DNA from: Campylobacter volucris
GTDB lineage: Bacteria > Campylobacterota > Campylobacteria > Campylobacterales > Campylobacteraceae
Length of the DNA stretch: 64,000 nucleotides
Direction: 5' to 3'
Assembly: GCF_008245045.1 (NCBI RefSeq)
Contig: NZ_CP043428.1
Coordinates: 62,001 to 126,000, forward strand
Shown piece after piece: positions 45,922 to 56,396 of the stretch. A model generated the notes under the pieces. That model saw only the letters and a list, made by a program, of their open reading frames with translations, did no database searches and was not told the DNA's origin. Position 1 is the stretch's first letter; each line of letters starts with the position of its first letter. Both the position numbers and the translations under genes were made by a program.

Positions 45922-46572
45922 CTAAATGCTTTTATTGTATTGATTTCCTAAAGAATTATCTGTAGTGCTTTGAGTGTAAGCTTTGATGGCTTTTGGATCT
46001 GAATTTTTGTTAGACTCTTCTTTGTTTTCTTCGTTTTTTTCTTTTAATTCTTGTGCTTTTAATTTAGCTTGCTCCATACGAGCATCATTTTGCATTTGCA
46101 TTGCATTTGCTGCAACTTTATAATCTTGTGGGCTAGGATCAGTAGGTGCCATTGCTGCAGCTATGACTTGCATTGCATTAGCTATAGTTTCTTCAGGAGT
46201 ATTGCCTTTTTGCATTCTAATTGGCACTTCACCTTCGACTGCATACATCCTATTATCAGGTCCTCTAGTATAACCATAGCTAGCAGCTCCTGCTAAGGCT
46301 CCACCTGCTGCTTGGTGAGCTGCTTCATGGGCTCTTACTTCTCTATCAATTTTTTCAAGTTCTCTTACTTGTCTAACTTGTTCTTCGGTTAAATCTTTAC
46401 CATTAACTTTTTGAGTATTTTCTTTCTCTTCTTCTTTTTTTTCTTTGTCTTTTGTTTGAGTGTTTTCTTGTGATTTTTCGGTTGAAAATTCAAAATCTTT
46501 ATTTTCTTCTTTATCTTTGTGGTAATTTTGTTGAAAGTAAAAGGAGTTATTATAGTTAGAACTAACTTGCAT
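45922..46572 (-). CDS. SprA-related putative metalloprotease
   Basis: A 216-residue protein. The N-terminal part is a Lys/Glu-rich low-complexity stretch (EKSQENTQTKDKEKKEEE). The conserved domain (about 60-185) has HEAAHQAAGG, an HExxH zinc-protease motif, then GYTRGPDNRMYAVEGEVPI and MAPTDPSPQDYKVA. This is the SprA-related/CJM1_0395-type family. No signal peptide. Proteolysis is unproven. The stop codon abuts the tRNA-Ser 3' end. Confidence 0.85.
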   Translation of the reverse strand: MQVSSNYNNSFYFQQNYHKDKEENKDFEFSTEKSQENTQTKDKEKKEEEKENTQKVNGKDLTEEQVRQVRELEKIDREVRAHEAAHQAAGGALAGAASYGYTRGPDNRMYAVEGEVPIRMQKGNTPEETIANAMQVIAAAMAPTDPSPQDYKVAANAMQMQNDARMEQAKLKAQELKEKNEENKEESNKNSDPKAIKAYTQSTTDNSLGNQYNKSI

Positions 46573-46705
46573 AGAAAACTTTCTTAAAATTTTAATTTAT
46601 ATTTTTAGCACAAAAAATATAAAAATATCATAAAAGCGTATAAAAAATTTTTATTAAATGTTAAGCAAAATAAAGTATAATTTTACCTTATTTTAACTTC
46701 AAAAA

Positions 46706-46782
46706 GTCAGGGTAGCTCAGCTGGTTAGAGCGCTGGTCTCATAAGCCGGAGGTCGGGAGTTCAAGTCTCCCCCTTGACACCA
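46706..46782 (+). tRNA. tRNA-Met (CAT)
   Basis: A 77-base cloverleaf. The acceptor GTCAGGG pairs with CCTTGAC, with A73 and CCA encoded. The anticodon loop is CTCATAA with anticodon CAT. The first base pair is a normal G-C and the anticodon stem lacks three G-C pairs, so it is not the initiator. Elongator Met is most likely; tRNA-Ile with a modified CAT cannot be excluded. Confidence 0.93.
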
Positions 46783-46888
46783 TACTACTTAAATTAAATA
46801 TTTCTTGCATTATAAAATAAATCAATTGCTATAGTAAAAATTTAAATTGTAAGTTTATAAATAAAGATATAAAAAATAATTAGAAGTT

Positions 46889-46919
46889 AAACCACTTTTC
46901 AAAAAATGAAAAGTGGTTT
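46889..46919 (-). terminator. Terminator of the aspA-dcuA operon
   Basis: A perfect 13-bp stem (AAACCACTTTTCA / TGAAAAGTGGTTT) with an AAAAA loop, six bases beyond the dcuA stop codon. Confidence 0.8.
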
Positions 46920-46924
46920 GTAGT

Positions 46925-48257
46925 TTATATCATTCCTACAGCTAAAAATCCTAAAGAAACAGCTATAGCAATGGCTAATACACCTGGTAAAAAGAAAGAG
47001 TGGTTAAAAATAAATTTTCCAATTCTTGTTGTGCCTGTGTCATCCATTTGAACTGCACCTAATAAAGTAGGGTAAGTTGGAAGAACAAATAATGCTGAAA
47101 CAGCAGCAAAGCAAGCAACTAACATATAAGAATCGCTTGGATTGGTAACAGAAATTCCTAATGCAGTAACAATAACTGGAGTAATGGCTTTTGCAGTAGC
47201 TGCTTGAGAATATAAAAGCATACTAGCAAAGAAAAATGCAACAGCAAGCATAGCTGGAGTTTGTTTAACCCATTCACCTGCTACATCTTTAATAGCTGCT
47301 TCATGTCCTGAAACAAAAGTATTTCCAAGCCAAGCAACACCAAATACACACACAAGCTGTCATTCCTGATTTAAATACACTTGTATCTAAAATTTTAGCT
47401 GGTTCAACTTTACAAAAGAATGTAATCAAAGTCGCAGCAGTCAATAAAAAGCTCATAATCGCAGCATCTCTTGGGATAACAACTGGATCAATCCATTTGA
47501 TATTATTTGAAATTGCTGTAGCATAAAGAACAACACATAATACTGTGATTAAAAATATTGCTACTGAAAGTTTTGCTCCTGGTTTGTCTTCGCTATGTAA
47601 AACATCTGAAGCACTTTTTACAAGACCTGCTTGTAAGCGTTCTTGATATACTAAATCTTTGCTAAGATCCATAGGAGTGATTAAGCTTACTATGAAAGCT
47701 GTAGCCATACAAGCAACAAAAGTTGTAACAATCCAAATTCCAAGTAAAACAGGATAGCTCCATCCAAGTGGCTCTAAAACACCTGTCATATACACTACCG
47801 CAGCACTAACTGGAGAAGCTGTAATACCAATTTGTGAAGCAACTACCATTAATGAAAGTGGTGATGAAGGTTTGATATTTTGCGATTTTGCAACATCAAT
47901 TACTACCGGCATTAATGAAAATACTGCATTACCTGTTCCTGCTAATAAAGTTAGCAACCAACCACAAGTTGGAGCAAGATAATTAATAAATTTTGGATGT
48001 TTGCGTAGAATTTTTTCGGTAACTTTTACCATATAATCTAAACCACCAGCTTGCTGCATAGCCGAAATTGCAGCAATAGCTGCAGCAATAATCAAGATAA
48101 CATCCCAAGGAATATTACCTGGTTTCATACCTAAAACAAGTCCTAAAATAACCACACCCAATCCGCCAGCATAGCCTATTGCTATGCCACCTAAGCGGAT
48201 ACCTATAAAAATTGCACCTAAAAAGACTACAATTTGTAGTATCAGTGAAATATCCAT
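46925..48257 (-). pseudogene. dcuA: Anaerobic C4-dicarboxylate transporter DcuA, frameshifted
   Basis: The gene encodes an inner-membrane antiporter for aspartate, fumarate and succinate, but is read in two frames. The first 300 or so residues (47301-48257) are in one frame. The rest (46925-47353) continue in another, joining at GMTACVC to VFGVAWLGNTF. The shift falls at TTGTGTGTGTA (minus strand, 47345-47355). One more GT unit would restore a single frame of about 444 residues. It follows aspA by 28 bases. Real loss, variable repeat or sequencing error cannot be told apart here. Confidence 0.9.
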
Positions 48258-48285
48258 TGTAAAATTTCTCCTTTTTGTTTGGTTT

Positions 48286-49680
48286 TTATAATTTTGGATT
48301 TAGCATATTTTCTGGGGTTAAAATTTTATCAATTTCTTCTTTTGATAAATATCCTCTTTCTAAACAGATATCACCGACTTTTTTACCTGTTGTTAAAGCT
48401 TCTTTTGCAATAGAAGCTGATTTTTCATAACCGATATAAGGATTTAAAGCAGTTACCAAACTTACCGAGTTAAACATAGTTTCTTTGCATTGTTCAGGAT
48501 TTGCTGTTAAGTGCTTGATAGCTTTATTAGCTAAAGTAAGCATAGCATTTTCTAGTAAAACTAAAGAATTAAATAATGCATAAGCAATGCCTGGTTCAAA
48601 TGCGTTAAGTTCAAATTCTCCTCTTTCTGAGCATAAAGTAATGGTAACATCATTACCTATAACTTCATAGCAAGCTTCTCCTACAACTTCAGGGATAACA
48701 GGATTTACTTTACCTGGCATGATTGAGCTTCCTGGTTGCATTTGTGGTAGATTAATTTCGCCTAATCCACATCTAGGTCCTGAATTCATTAATCTTAAAT
48801 CGTTTGCGATTTTAGAAAGTCTAACTGCAGCTGTTTTTAAAGCACCACTTACATGAACAAAATCAGCAGTATCTTGAGTAGCAGCTATAAAATCTTCAGC
48901 TGGTTTAAAAGTAGTTCCTGTGATAGCACTTAAGTGTTTTTCAACTACATTTTTATAATCAGGATGGCAGCAAATTCCTGTTCCAATAGCTGTTGCACCT
49001 AAATTTAAATAAGTCATTGACTCTCTTGCTTTTGTGATTTTTTCTATATCGCTTTTTAAATAACTAACAAAAGCATTGAAGGTATTGCCCAAAGTAGTTG
49101 GCACAGCATCTTCAAGTTCGGTTCTTCCTATTTTTAGAATGTCTTTATATTCTTTTGCTTTGATTTCTAATTCTTTTTTTAGAACTTCCATAGCTTCTAA
49201 TAAATCGCCTATTTTAGCATGAACTGCTACTTTGATAGAGCTTGGATAAGCATCGTTTGTTGATTGACCAAAATTTGTATTATCGTTTGGATGAAGATAT
49301 TGGTATTCTCCTTTTTTGTGACCCATCATTTCAAGGGCAACATTAGTAATTACCTCATTAACATTCATATTAGTGCTAGTACCTGCACCACCTTGAACCA
49401 TATCAACAACAAACTGATCTAAAAATTCACCTGCAATAATACGATCGCAAGCTTTTACTATATAATCAGCTCTATCAGCTGGAACTGTTCCTAGCTCTTT
49501 GTTTGCTAAAGCTGCAGCTTTTTTAACTTGAGCAAAAGCTTTTACAAAAAATGGATATTCTTTTAAAACTCTTCCACTCATTTTGAAATTTTCCAAAGCT
49601 CTGAAAGTTTGCACTCCATAATAAACTTCGTCAGAAATTTCTAACTCCCCGATAAAATCGTGTTCTTTTCTTGTTCCCAT
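48286..49680 (-). CDS. aspA: Aspartate ammonia-lyase
   Basis: A 464-residue enzyme converting aspartate to fumarate and ammonia. It has the fumarase/aspartase signature GSSIMPGKVNPVIPE (about 316-330), the GGAGTSTNMNVNEV stretch and NTNFGQSTNDAYPSS near 140. It precedes dcuA, and together they support growth on aspartate and fumarate respiration. Fed also by the periplasmic asparaginase at 2.4 kb. Confidence 0.96.
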   Translation of the reverse strand: MGTRKEHDFIGELEISDEVYYGVQTFRALENFKMSGRVLKEYPFFVKAFAQVKKAAALANKELGTVPADRADYIVKACDRIIAGEFLDQFVVDMVQGGAGTSTNMNVNEVITNVALEMMGHKKGEYQYLHPNDNTNFGQSTNDAYPSSIKVAVHAKIGDLLEAMEVLKKELEIKAKEYKDILKIGRTELEDAVPTTLGNTFNAFVSYLKSDIEKITKARESMTYLNLGATAIGTGICCHPDYKNVVEKHLSAITGTTFKPAEDFIAATQDTADFVHVSGALKTAAVRLSKIANDLRLMNSGPRCGLGEINLPQMQPGSSIMPGKVNPVIPEVVGEACYEVIGNDVTITLCSERGEFELNAFEPGIAYALFNSLVLLENAMLTLANKAIKHLTANPEQCKETMFNSVSLVTALNPYIGYEKSASIAKEALTTGKKVGDICLERGYLSKEEIDKILTPENMLNPKL

Positions 49681-49729
49681 GACATTCTCCTTGTGGGATT
49701 ATTTAAGTTTTATTTATAAACTTGGGGGT

Positions 49730-49735
49730 ATTATA
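49730..49735 (-). promoter_or_regulatory. Probable -10 of aspA
   Basis: A perfect TATAAT on the minus strand, 49 bases upstream of the aspA ATG, with an AAGGAGA ribosome-binding site just before the start. Confidence 0.5.
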
Positions 49736-50023
49736 TAATAAAATGTTATAAAAGTCGCATAAATTTTTATAATTTTTAATAAAAATCTTCTAAAAAATTA
49801 TGGATAAAAGGACAATATTACTCCATTTTTTATCAATTAATTTTTATCGCTTTAATAAATTTAAAAATTAATAAAAAATAAACAATAATATATCTTCAAT
49901 ATATTGATTTTACTAAGTAATCATTGCGTATAGAAAATATTTGAAAGTTTTATATTTTTCTTTTGTAATTGTAAATACAAATTATTTTTGCACAAACCTA
50001 AACCAATACTATAAATTAAAAAT

Positions 50024-50088
50024 AGATGGTGTATGTTTAAAAACATATATAGTTTAAAAGTAGTTAGTAAATTTAACCAAACCCATCT
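50024..50088 (+). ncRNA. Possible small structured RNA
   Basis: TTGCAC (49988-49993) and TATAAA (50010-50015), 16 bases apart, look like a promoter. The following 65 bases can close with AGATGG/CCATCT and contain an ATGTTT-AA-AAACAT hairpin and GTTA/TAAC pairing. No protein start with a ribosome-binding site is present. Weak evidence in A/T-rich DNA. Confidence 0.25.
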
Positions 50089-50189
50089 TGAATAATTATT
50101 TATTTATAGAGTTAATAAGCTATCAATTTTGATGTTTTAATCATTTAATTTTTTACTTATATTAAAATCAACAACACTACTAATATAAT

Positions 50190-50211
50190 AAACCTATAAT
50201 ATTATAGGTTT
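50190..50211. terminator. Palindromic hairpin
   Basis: A perfect 22-base palindrome AAACCTATAAT/ATTATAGGTTT followed by TTAATTATAG; can fold on both strands. Probably a transcript end in the gap between aspA and the chemoreceptor genes. Confidence 0.45.
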
Positions 50212-50274
50212 TAATTATAGATTTTATAAGTTTTATAAGTTTTAGTTTTAAAAAACCTCTTAAGCTTATATTTT

Positions 50275-50301
50275 AAGTCTATATATTATCTATATAGACT
50301 T
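50275..50301 (-). terminator. Hairpin after the first chemoreceptor gene
   Basis: A perfect 11-bp stem (AAGTCTATATA / TATATAGACTT) with a 5-base loop, 46 bases beyond the stop codon at 50347, in the direction of the minus-strand transcript. Confidence 0.55.
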
Positions 50302-50346
50302 AAATTATTGTTTTATTATTTTGTAGTATATCAAAGCTTTATTTTA

Positions 50347-52323
50347 TTAAAACTTCTTTTTCCTAGCATCTTCTAAGATATCATTAGCAATTTGATTAAC
50401 ATTTTCAGATATTGCAGCACTATCTTTAGCTATTTTAAGATTTTCTTGAGTTACATGATCAATTTGAGCTACAGCATCATTAATTTGAGTAATACCTGTA
50501 GTTTGTTCTTTAATACTTTCACCCATTTCATTAATAGATTGAACTAAGATATTAGTATTAGCTTCTATTTCACCTAAAGACTTTTGAGTTCTTTCAGCTA
50601 GGTTTCTAACTTCATCAGCAACAACAGCAAATCCACGACCATGTTCTCCAGCACGTGCTGCTTCAATTGCAGCATTTAATGCTAATAGATTGATTTGATC
50701 AGCAATATCTCCAATAATAGAAGTAACATTTTTAATCTCTTCACTTTGAGCAATTACTTCACTAGTTTTAGAAGAAACATTTTGCATAGAAGAAGTAATC
50801 TCTTCTAAAGCAGCAGCTGTTTCTTCTAAAGAAGAAGCTTGAGAAGATGAAGAATCAGTTAAGTCTTTTACTGCACTTTGTAATTTACCACTTTCAGTAG
50901 CAAGTAAATTAGCAAATTCAGAAGATTGTCTTAACATTTGTATGATTTCTTGTCCTAATACATTAGTAGTAATTTCTACTTCACCTTTAGCATCTTTTAC
51001 TTCTGTAGTAAAGTCTAATGCTTTATAGCTATCAAATACACGGTTGATTTCATTCATATTAGAACCAACCTTTTCTTCTAATACACTAAGCATATTATTT
51101 AATACGTTTTTTAATTCTACTAATTGAGGACTAGCAGGAATTGCTGTAATTCTTGCTGTTAGATTACCATGTTCTATTTCTTTAGCTGTTTCAACCGATT
51201 GTTCTACTGCTTTAGCATCTTGTTCTAAAGCATTTTTAGTTTTAGTGATGTTTTCGTTGATAGCTTTAGCTATAGCTCCAAATTCGTCATTGGTTTTAAC
51301 ATCTATTAGATTAGAATCTTTGGTTTTATGATTGATAAAGTCAAAGAATGAGTTAAGACCTGATTGGATAACAAAAATTGGACCAAGTAGATAAGATGCG
51401 AAAATTTTAACTAAGATTAGTGCAGCAATTAATGCAATAGAGCCAATAATAAGTTGAGTTTTAAGTGCTAAATCGCTAGCTTTTGTATAGGTATCATTTT
51501 CCACCATAGCGCAAATATTGATATTTGGATTTGGTGTTCTATCGCATAATACAGCTTGTACAACACCATTATCATCTTTTGCATAAAATAAAGTGTCGAT
51601 ATTTTCAGGATCTAAAAGACCAGGATCATCAGTAATAGCTTTGGCTATGTTTTGCCCTAAAACTGTTTTGGTTAGTATAAGTTTTGGATCTTGATGAAAC
51701 ATAGTTGTTCCATCTTGAGAATATACTGCAACAAATGAATTTTCTGTTTTGCCTACTTCTAAAGCATCTGCTGAATATTGTTCCAAACCATAAATACCAG
51801 CAACAACTCCTTTAAATTTTCCATCTATAATTAATGGTGTTGAGTATGCTATACCTTCTACGCCTAAAGTGGTTGATTTATAAGGTCCGCTAGTAAATAA
51901 GTCCATATTTTTCTTTGCACCTATATACCATGATCTACTTCTACCATCAAAACCACTGCTTAAAGTTCTTTTAACTCCTCTACTATCATATGTAACGCCA
52001 TCTTCTGTTACTAGAAATACTATTTCAAAACCAACAAATTCTTGAGTTAGTTTTAATGCACTAAAAATTTCTTTTTCATCATCTAAAATGTGATTTTCTA
52101 TTGCAAAATTAGCCAAATATTTTATAGCTGATTGATTGTCTGCTTCATAAGTGTTAAAGATATAACCAACATCAAATAAGACTTTATTGTGATTTTCTCT
52201 TAAATATTCAAAACTACTTTGTTTTGATTGAAAATATGCTACAGTGCTTATAATAATGATTGTGATAAAAAATAAAATTCCAACTAATATATTTACTTTT
52301 GAAACAATACTTTTTATTTTCAT
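50347..52323 (-). CDS. Cache-domain chemoreceptor, copy 1
   Basis: A 658-residue transmembrane chemoreceptor. A TM helix (about 10-30) leads to a double-Cache periplasmic sensor (about 35-285, [12 protein letters not shown]), a second TM (about 290-312), a HAMP-like linker and the signalling hairpin with [20 protein letters not shown] and [18 protein letters not shown]. From [11 protein letters not shown] onward it equals the next receptor, differing in only two bases over about 1,020 bp. Campylobacter Tlp2/3/4 receptors share identical tails similarly. Confidence 0.93.
   Translation of the reverse strand: MKIKSIVSKVNILVGILFFITIIIISTVAYFQSKQSSFEYLRENHNKVLFDVGYIFNTYEADNQSAIKYLANFAIENHILDDEKEIFSALKLTQEFVGFEIVFLVTEDGVTYDSRGVKRTLSSGFDGRSRSWYIGAKKNMDLFTSGPYKSTTLGVEGIAYSTPLIIDGKFKGVVAGIYGLEQYSADALEVGKTENSFVAVYSQDGTTMFHQDPKLILTKTVLGQNIAKAITDDPGLLDPENIDTLFYAKDDNGVVQAVLCDRTPNPNINICAMVENDTYTKASDLALKTQLIIGSIALIAALILVKIFASYLLGPIFVIQSGLNSFFDFINHKTKDSNLIDVKTNDEFGAIAKAINENITKTKNALEQDAKAVEQSVETAKEIEHGNLTARITAIPASPQLVELKNVLNNMLSVLEEKVGSNMNEINRVFDSYKALDFTTEVKDAKGEVEITTNVLGQEIIQMLRQSSEFANLLATESGKLQSAVKDLTDSSSSQASSLEETAAALEEITSSMQNVSSKTSEVIAQSEEIKNVTSIIGDIADQINLLALNAAIEAARAGEHGRGFAVVADEVRNLAERTQKSLGEIEANTNILVQSINEMGESIKEQTTGITQINDAVAQIDHVTQENLKIAKDSAAISENVNQIANDILEDARKKKF
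50349..51369 (-). repeat. Near-identical 1.02-kb repeat, copy 1
   Basis: Direct repeat with 52439-53459 (offset 2,090). Reading line by line I find two differences, at 50359/52449 and 51256/53346. It covers the HAMP-linker and signalling domain of the receptor. Confidence 0.95.
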
Positions 52324-52436
52324 ATTTTAACATCCTTTTAAAAATGAAATTTAGTATTTTTATTTGTTTGTATAATTAATCAGTAAAACATCAGTAAAGA
52401 ACAGATGTTTTACTATAATCAAAGCTTTAGCTTACA

Positions 52437-54407
52437 CTAAAACTTCTTCTTCCTAGCATCTTCTAAGATATCATTAGCAATTTGATTAACATTTTCAGAT
52501 ATTGCAGCACTATCTTTAGCTATTTTAAGATTTTCTTGAGTTACATGATCAATTTGAGCTACAGCATCATTAATTTGAGTAATACCTGTAGTTTGTTCTT
52601 TAATACTTTCACCCATTTCATTAATAGATTGAACTAAGATATTAGTATTAGCTTCTATTTCACCTAAAGACTTTTGAGTTCTTTCAGCTAGGTTTCTAAC
52701 TTCATCAGCAACAACAGCAAATCCACGACCATGTTCTCCAGCACGTGCTGCTTCAATTGCAGCATTTAATGCTAATAGATTGATTTGATCAGCAATATCT
52801 CCAATAATAGAAGTAACATTTTTAATCTCTTCACTTTGAGCAATTACTTCACTAGTTTTAGAAGAAACATTTTGCATAGAAGAAGTAATCTCTTCTAAAG
52901 CAGCAGCTGTTTCTTCTAAAGAAGAAGCTTGAGAAGATGAAGAATCAGTTAAGTCTTTTACTGCACTTTGTAATTTACCACTTTCAGTAGCAAGTAAATT
53001 AGCAAATTCAGAAGATTGTCTTAACATTTGTATGATTTCTTGTCCTAATACATTAGTAGTAATTTCTACTTCACCTTTAGCATCTTTTACTTCTGTAGTA
53101 AAGTCTAATGCTTTATAGCTATCAAATACACGGTTGATTTCATTCATATTAGAACCAACCTTTTCTTCTAATACACTAAGCATATTATTTAATACGTTTT
53201 TTAATTCTACTAATTGAGGACTAGCAGGAATTGCTGTAATTCTTGCTGTTAGATTACCATGTTCTATTTCTTTAGCTGTTTCAACCGATTGTTCTACTGC
53301 TTTAGCATCTTGTTCTAAAGCATTTTTAGTTTTAGTGATGTTTTCATTGATAGCTTTAGCTATAGCTCCAAATTCGTCATTGGTTTTAACATCTATTAGA
53401 TTAGAATCTTTGGTTTTATGATTGATAAAGTCAAAGAATGAGTTAAGACCTGATTGGATTTTTTGGAGTGGGGAGAGGTAATAAGATATGATGAAGTAAA
53501 GTAAGATGATGCTAATTGTTATTATGACAATAACTGTTATACTTTGTATAGTTGCAATATCATAAACAGCTTCTTCTATTTTATCTAAAGATTCAGAAAG
53601 GCATATAGTATAAGCATCTTCTGTGGTACACATAGCAAATCTTTCACCACCTTGAATTCTTGTGTAATGGAAAGGTTGAAAATCTCCAGTACTAGAAAAT
53701 CCTTTTAATACATTTGGAATATTTGCATTATTTCCTAAAAAAGCTTTATTTGCGGAAGCAAATACATAATTTGATTTATCAAAAACAAAAGATGTCCCTG
53801 GTAATCGTTCTATTTTATTTTGAAGATCTGTTACTAAGATGTCAACCCCTAAAACTCCTATAAATTTTTCATCTTTATACAAGGGTGCAGAATAAGTAAA
53901 ACAAGGAAGATTGGTAGCTACATCAATATAAATATCTGAAATAAAAATCCCCATTTTTTCTTTAGCACCCTTATACCAACCTCTAGTTGTTGCGTCATAT
54001 TTGTCGGCCTTACCAAATATATAAGCATTAAGCGCCTTTTCATCACTTCTTGGATCACTGGTGATAAGTTCTCCATTTGGAGCACCTATATAAACTGCTA
54101 AAAATCCACTTGCATCTCTGAAAGCTTTAAATTCAGCACCTAAACTTTTTACCATATTCGTTTCATTTTCAAGATCAGAATAGGGATGATTTAAAACAAT
54201 TTTTGATAATTTTTGTATAGAATCTGAGGTATTTTGTCTAAAATCTGCCATTAAATTCTTTGTTGACTTTAAATAATTTGTTTCAGCCTCTGTAATTTCT
54301 TCAAGTAGTGCATTTTTGACAAAAAAGAAAGTCGTTACTCCTAAAATTAATAAACAAATTGCTGCAATAAAATTTGCAATTAAAGATATTTTAATTTTGA
54401 TACCCAT
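52437..54407 (-). CDS. Cache-domain chemoreceptor, copy 2
   Basis: A 656-residue receptor with a different sensor domain (about 35-280, [18 protein letters not shown] and [21 protein letters not shown]) but the same cytoplasmic half as copy 1. The WYKGAKE and DILV motifs are typical of dCache domains that bind amino acids or organic acids. Two TM helices (about 8-30 and 284-308). Different sensors on one signalling module would let both feed the same CheA arrays. Confidence 0.93.
   Translation of the reverse strand: MGIKIKISLIANFIAAICLLILGVTTFFFVKNALLEEITEAETNYLKSTKNLMADFRQNTSDSIQKLSKIVLNHPYSDLENETNMVKSLGAEFKAFRDASGFLAVYIGAPNGELITSDPRSDEKALNAYIFGKADKYDATTRGWYKGAKEKMGIFISDIYIDVATNLPCFTYSAPLYKDEKFIGVLGVDILVTDLQNKIERLPGTSFVFDKSNYVFASANKAFLGNNANIPNVLKGFSSTGDFQPFHYTRIQGGERFAMCTTEDAYTICLSESLDKIEEAVYDIATIQSITVIVIITISIILLYFIISYYLSPLQKIQSGLNSFFDFINHKTKDSNLIDVKTNDEFGAIAKAINENITKTKNALEQDAKAVEQSVETAKEIEHGNLTARITAIPASPQLVELKNVLNNMLSVLEEKVGSNMNEINRVFDSYKALDFTTEVKDAKGEVEITTNVLGQEIIQMLRQSSEFANLLATESGKLQSAVKDLTDSSSSQASSLEETAAALEEITSSMQNVSSKTSEVIAQSEEIKNVTSIIGDIADQINLLALNAAIEAARAGEHGRGFAVVADEVRNLAERTQKSLGEIEANTNILVQSINEMGESIKEQTTGITQINDAVAQIDHVTQENLKIAKDSAAISENVNQIANDILEDARKKKF
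52439..53459 (-). repeat. Near-identical 1.02-kb repeat, copy 2
   Basis: Second copy of the receptor signalling half; identity stops abruptly at the codons after GLNSFF..., just inside the second TM region, on both copies. Confidence 0.95.
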
Positions 54408-54457
54408 TTAAAACTCCAATATATTTTTTTAAGATTAAAATAATAATTAACAATTTC

Positions 54458-55579
54458 TTATTTTTTTCTTATTTTTTTTGCTTTTTCCCAAAGTCTTTTT
54501 CCTAATTCTTTTGCATCAACTCTATCAAGTTTTTTATATTTATTACTAGCTATTTTTTCAAGTTCATTAAGTTCTTTTGCTAAAAGATTTAGCTTACTTT
54601 GAGCAAATTTACTAAAGTCGTCAATTTTTGGATTTTGTTTTAATTCGTTTATTTTTATTAAAATTTGTTCTCTATTTTCTTGTATAAGGCGTTTAAATTT
54701 AGCAAATAAGGTGTCAAATTTGTTATGAAGTAAATCTTTTAATATATCTTTAACAGGATTATCTATAGATAAAATTATATTCTTTAATAATTGTATAAAA
54801 TCGCGTTCTATGTCTATAAGCTCTTTTTCTTTTTGTTTTAAATCTTGCTCTAAAACACAATAAGCAAAATTAGCCTTAAATTTATCCACAGCTAAAGAAA
54901 TTCCCTCTTGTGTTCCATAAATAACTCCTATACATAAATCATAAGCAAAGGCTTTGGACTCATTGGCAAGTTCAAACGCAGCAATCAAAACAACTTTTGA
55001 GATATTGAGGATTCTTTTAGTTTCAAAATCACCTTCACATATGGCATTAAATACTAAATTTTTAGCTATTTCGCAGCTTGTAAGCTCTACATCTTCGCCT
55101 TTTTCTAGTGTCGTTATAAAAGCATTTTCTGCTGTTTCTTTTAAAAGTCCTAAAATTTCTATATCATAAAGCATTGCATCATTAATGCTAATGTGAAAAT
55201 GATTTAAATTTAAATTTTCTAAAGCTTTTTCTAAATCAACAAAATTTTCACAAATCTTGCTTTTTATAGAATCTTTTTGTTCTTCTATTTTGATTTTTAA
55301 TTTCCCAAGTTCATTTAGATAGTTAAAAAATGTCTTTTTATCATCTTCTACTCTTGCTTGAGTGATAGCTTGTATGAGTTTACTTATATTTTCTTCATTA
55401 GCAAGATCTAGTTTTTGTAAAATACTGATAAAATTTGCTAGCAATGTTTCATTGCTTATATGCTCTGTGGAAATTTTTTTATAGCTTAGATTAAAAGCTA
55501 ATTCGCTAATTAGTTCGGGTATATTTTCTTTTTGTGCTGCTAAAATAGAATTTTCAAAAATTAATGATAAATTTTTCAT
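54458..55579 (-). CDS. Conserved helical protein of unknown function
   Basis: A 373-residue soluble protein, almost wholly helical, rich in Lys, Glu, Leu and Ile. The middle has AFELANESKAFAYDLCIGVIYGTQEGISLAVDKF, a somewhat hydrophobic stretch, and the C-terminal third (about 290-373) is strongly coiled-coil-like and basic (KELGKRLWEKAKKIRKK). I do not recognise a domain. It follows the DUF493 gene by eight bases, as in the moaC cluster of C. jejuni. Confidence 0.8.
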   Translation of the reverse strand: MKNLSLIFENSILAAQKENIPELISELAFNLSYKKISTEHISNETLLANFISILQKLDLANEENISKLIQAITQARVEDDKKTFFNYLNELGKLKIKIEEQKDSIKSKICENFVDLEKALENLNLNHFHISINDAMLYDIEILGLLKETAENAFITTLEKGEDVELTSCEIAKNLVFNAICEGDFETKRILNISKVVLIAAFELANESKAFAYDLCIGVIYGTQEGISLAVDKFKANFAYCVLEQDLKQKEKELIDIERDFIQLLKNIILSIDNPVKDILKDLLHNKFDTLFAKFKRLIQENREQILIKINELKQNPKIDDFSKFAQSKLNLLAKELNELEKIASNKYKKLDRVDAKELGKRLWEKAKKIRKK

Positions 55580-55587
55580 TTTAATCC

Positions 55588-55851
55588 TTAAAGTACAAAT
55601 TTAGTTTTATTTTTTAATTGATTAAAAATATTTAAACGATCATCTTTACTATCTACATACACACTTAATAAGTAGCTTTTGTATTTGCCTTCTTTGCTAG
55701 TATTTGACATTTTATATTTAAATTCTCTTTCATTGAAAATTTCATTGAAAATTTCTAATATATCTACATTTGCTTCTACTACTACTTTATAATCCCAAAA
55801 AGTAGGGTAATTTATAATAGGTTCTTTATTGAGCTCGCAAATATTTGCCAC
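55588..55851 (-). CDS. DUF493 (YbeD/HP0495-like) protein
   Basis: An 87-residue protein matching the YbeD/HP0495 family, which has an ACT-like ferredoxin fold. Visible hallmarks are [15 protein letters not shown] near 14-28 and the C-terminal [20 protein letters not shown]. Function unknown in most bacteria. Overlaps moaC by 26 bases. Confidence 0.88.
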   Translation of the reverse strand: MANICELNKEPIINYPTFWDYKVVVEANVDILEIFNEIFNEREFKYKMSNTSKEGKYKSYLLSVYVDSKDDRLNIFNQLKNKTKFVL

Positions 55852-56302
55852 TTTTTCCTCCTTCTTTACTTTCTAATACTATATCTGTAATTTGCATACT
55901 TTTATCAATAGCTTTTACCATGTCATAAATAGTTAAAAGTCCTATACTTACTCCTGTTAAGCTTTCCATTTCAACTCCTGTTTTTCCTTCGCATTTTACG
56001 GTTACAAAAAGTTTAAAAGAATGCTCATTTGTATTTTCTTCTAAATGAGTTTGAACTTTAGATATCATTAAAGGATGGCACATTGGTATAAGGTTTGAAG
56101 TTTGCTTAGCTCCCATAATGGCTGCTATAATTGCAGTTTGTAAAACAGGTCCTTTTTTTGCTTTATTTTCTATAATAGCTTCAAAAGCTTCTTTGCTCAT
56201 GTAAATTTTTCCACTTGCTGTTGCTTCTCTTGTGGTGATATTTTTTGAGCTAACATCTACCATTTTAGGATGATTTTTTTCATCTAAATGTGTTAAATTC
56301 AT
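55826..56302 (-). CDS. moaC: Cyclic pyranopterin monophosphate synthase
   Basis: A 158-residue molybdenum-cofactor enzyme. It shows the substrate motifs [15 protein letters not shown] (about 66-80) and [18 protein letters not shown] (about 117-134), with catalytic K and D near the latter. Molybdenum cofactor is needed for nitrate, formate and sulfite enzymes in Campylobacter. First gene of a three-gene minus-strand unit. Confidence 0.94.
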   Translation of the reverse strand: MNLTHLDEKNHPKMVDVSSKNITTREATASGKIYMSKEAFEAIIENKAKKGPVLQTAIIAAIMGAKQTSNLIPMCHPLMISKVQTHLEENTNEHSFKLFVTVKCEGKTGVEMESLTGVSIGLLTIYDMVKAIDKSMQITDIVLESKEGGKSGKYLRAQ

Positions 56303-56396
56303 TTTTTTCCTTGATTGAAATTTAAAAAATTATATCAAAATATGTATTTTTATATTAAAATATAAAAATACTACAAAAAATATTAAAGGATTGTTA

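Larger units (their letters stand above)
49681..50346. other. 666-bp A/T-rich intergenic region
   Basis: No gene of notable length is visible between aspA and the first chemoreceptor gene. It holds the aspA promoter, a possible promoter plus folded RNA on the plus strand (49988-50088), and two strong palindromes at 50190-50211 and 50275-50301 that can end the chemoreceptor transcript coming from the right. Confidence 0.7.

Noticed and set aside
45834-46782. tRNA-Ser and tRNA-Met as phage or island attachment sites
   Set aside because: No integrase, and no repeated tRNA 3' end was found nearby; flanking genes look like normal core or genus-level genes.
49780-49960. A/T-rich stretch as a replication origin
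   Set aside because: No cluster of DnaA boxes (TTATCCACA-like) and no dnaA or rpmH nearby.
50347-54407. Chemoreceptor repeat as an insertion sequence
   Set aside because: The repeated DNA is coding for the conserved signalling domain, with no transposase, terminal inverted repeats or target duplication.
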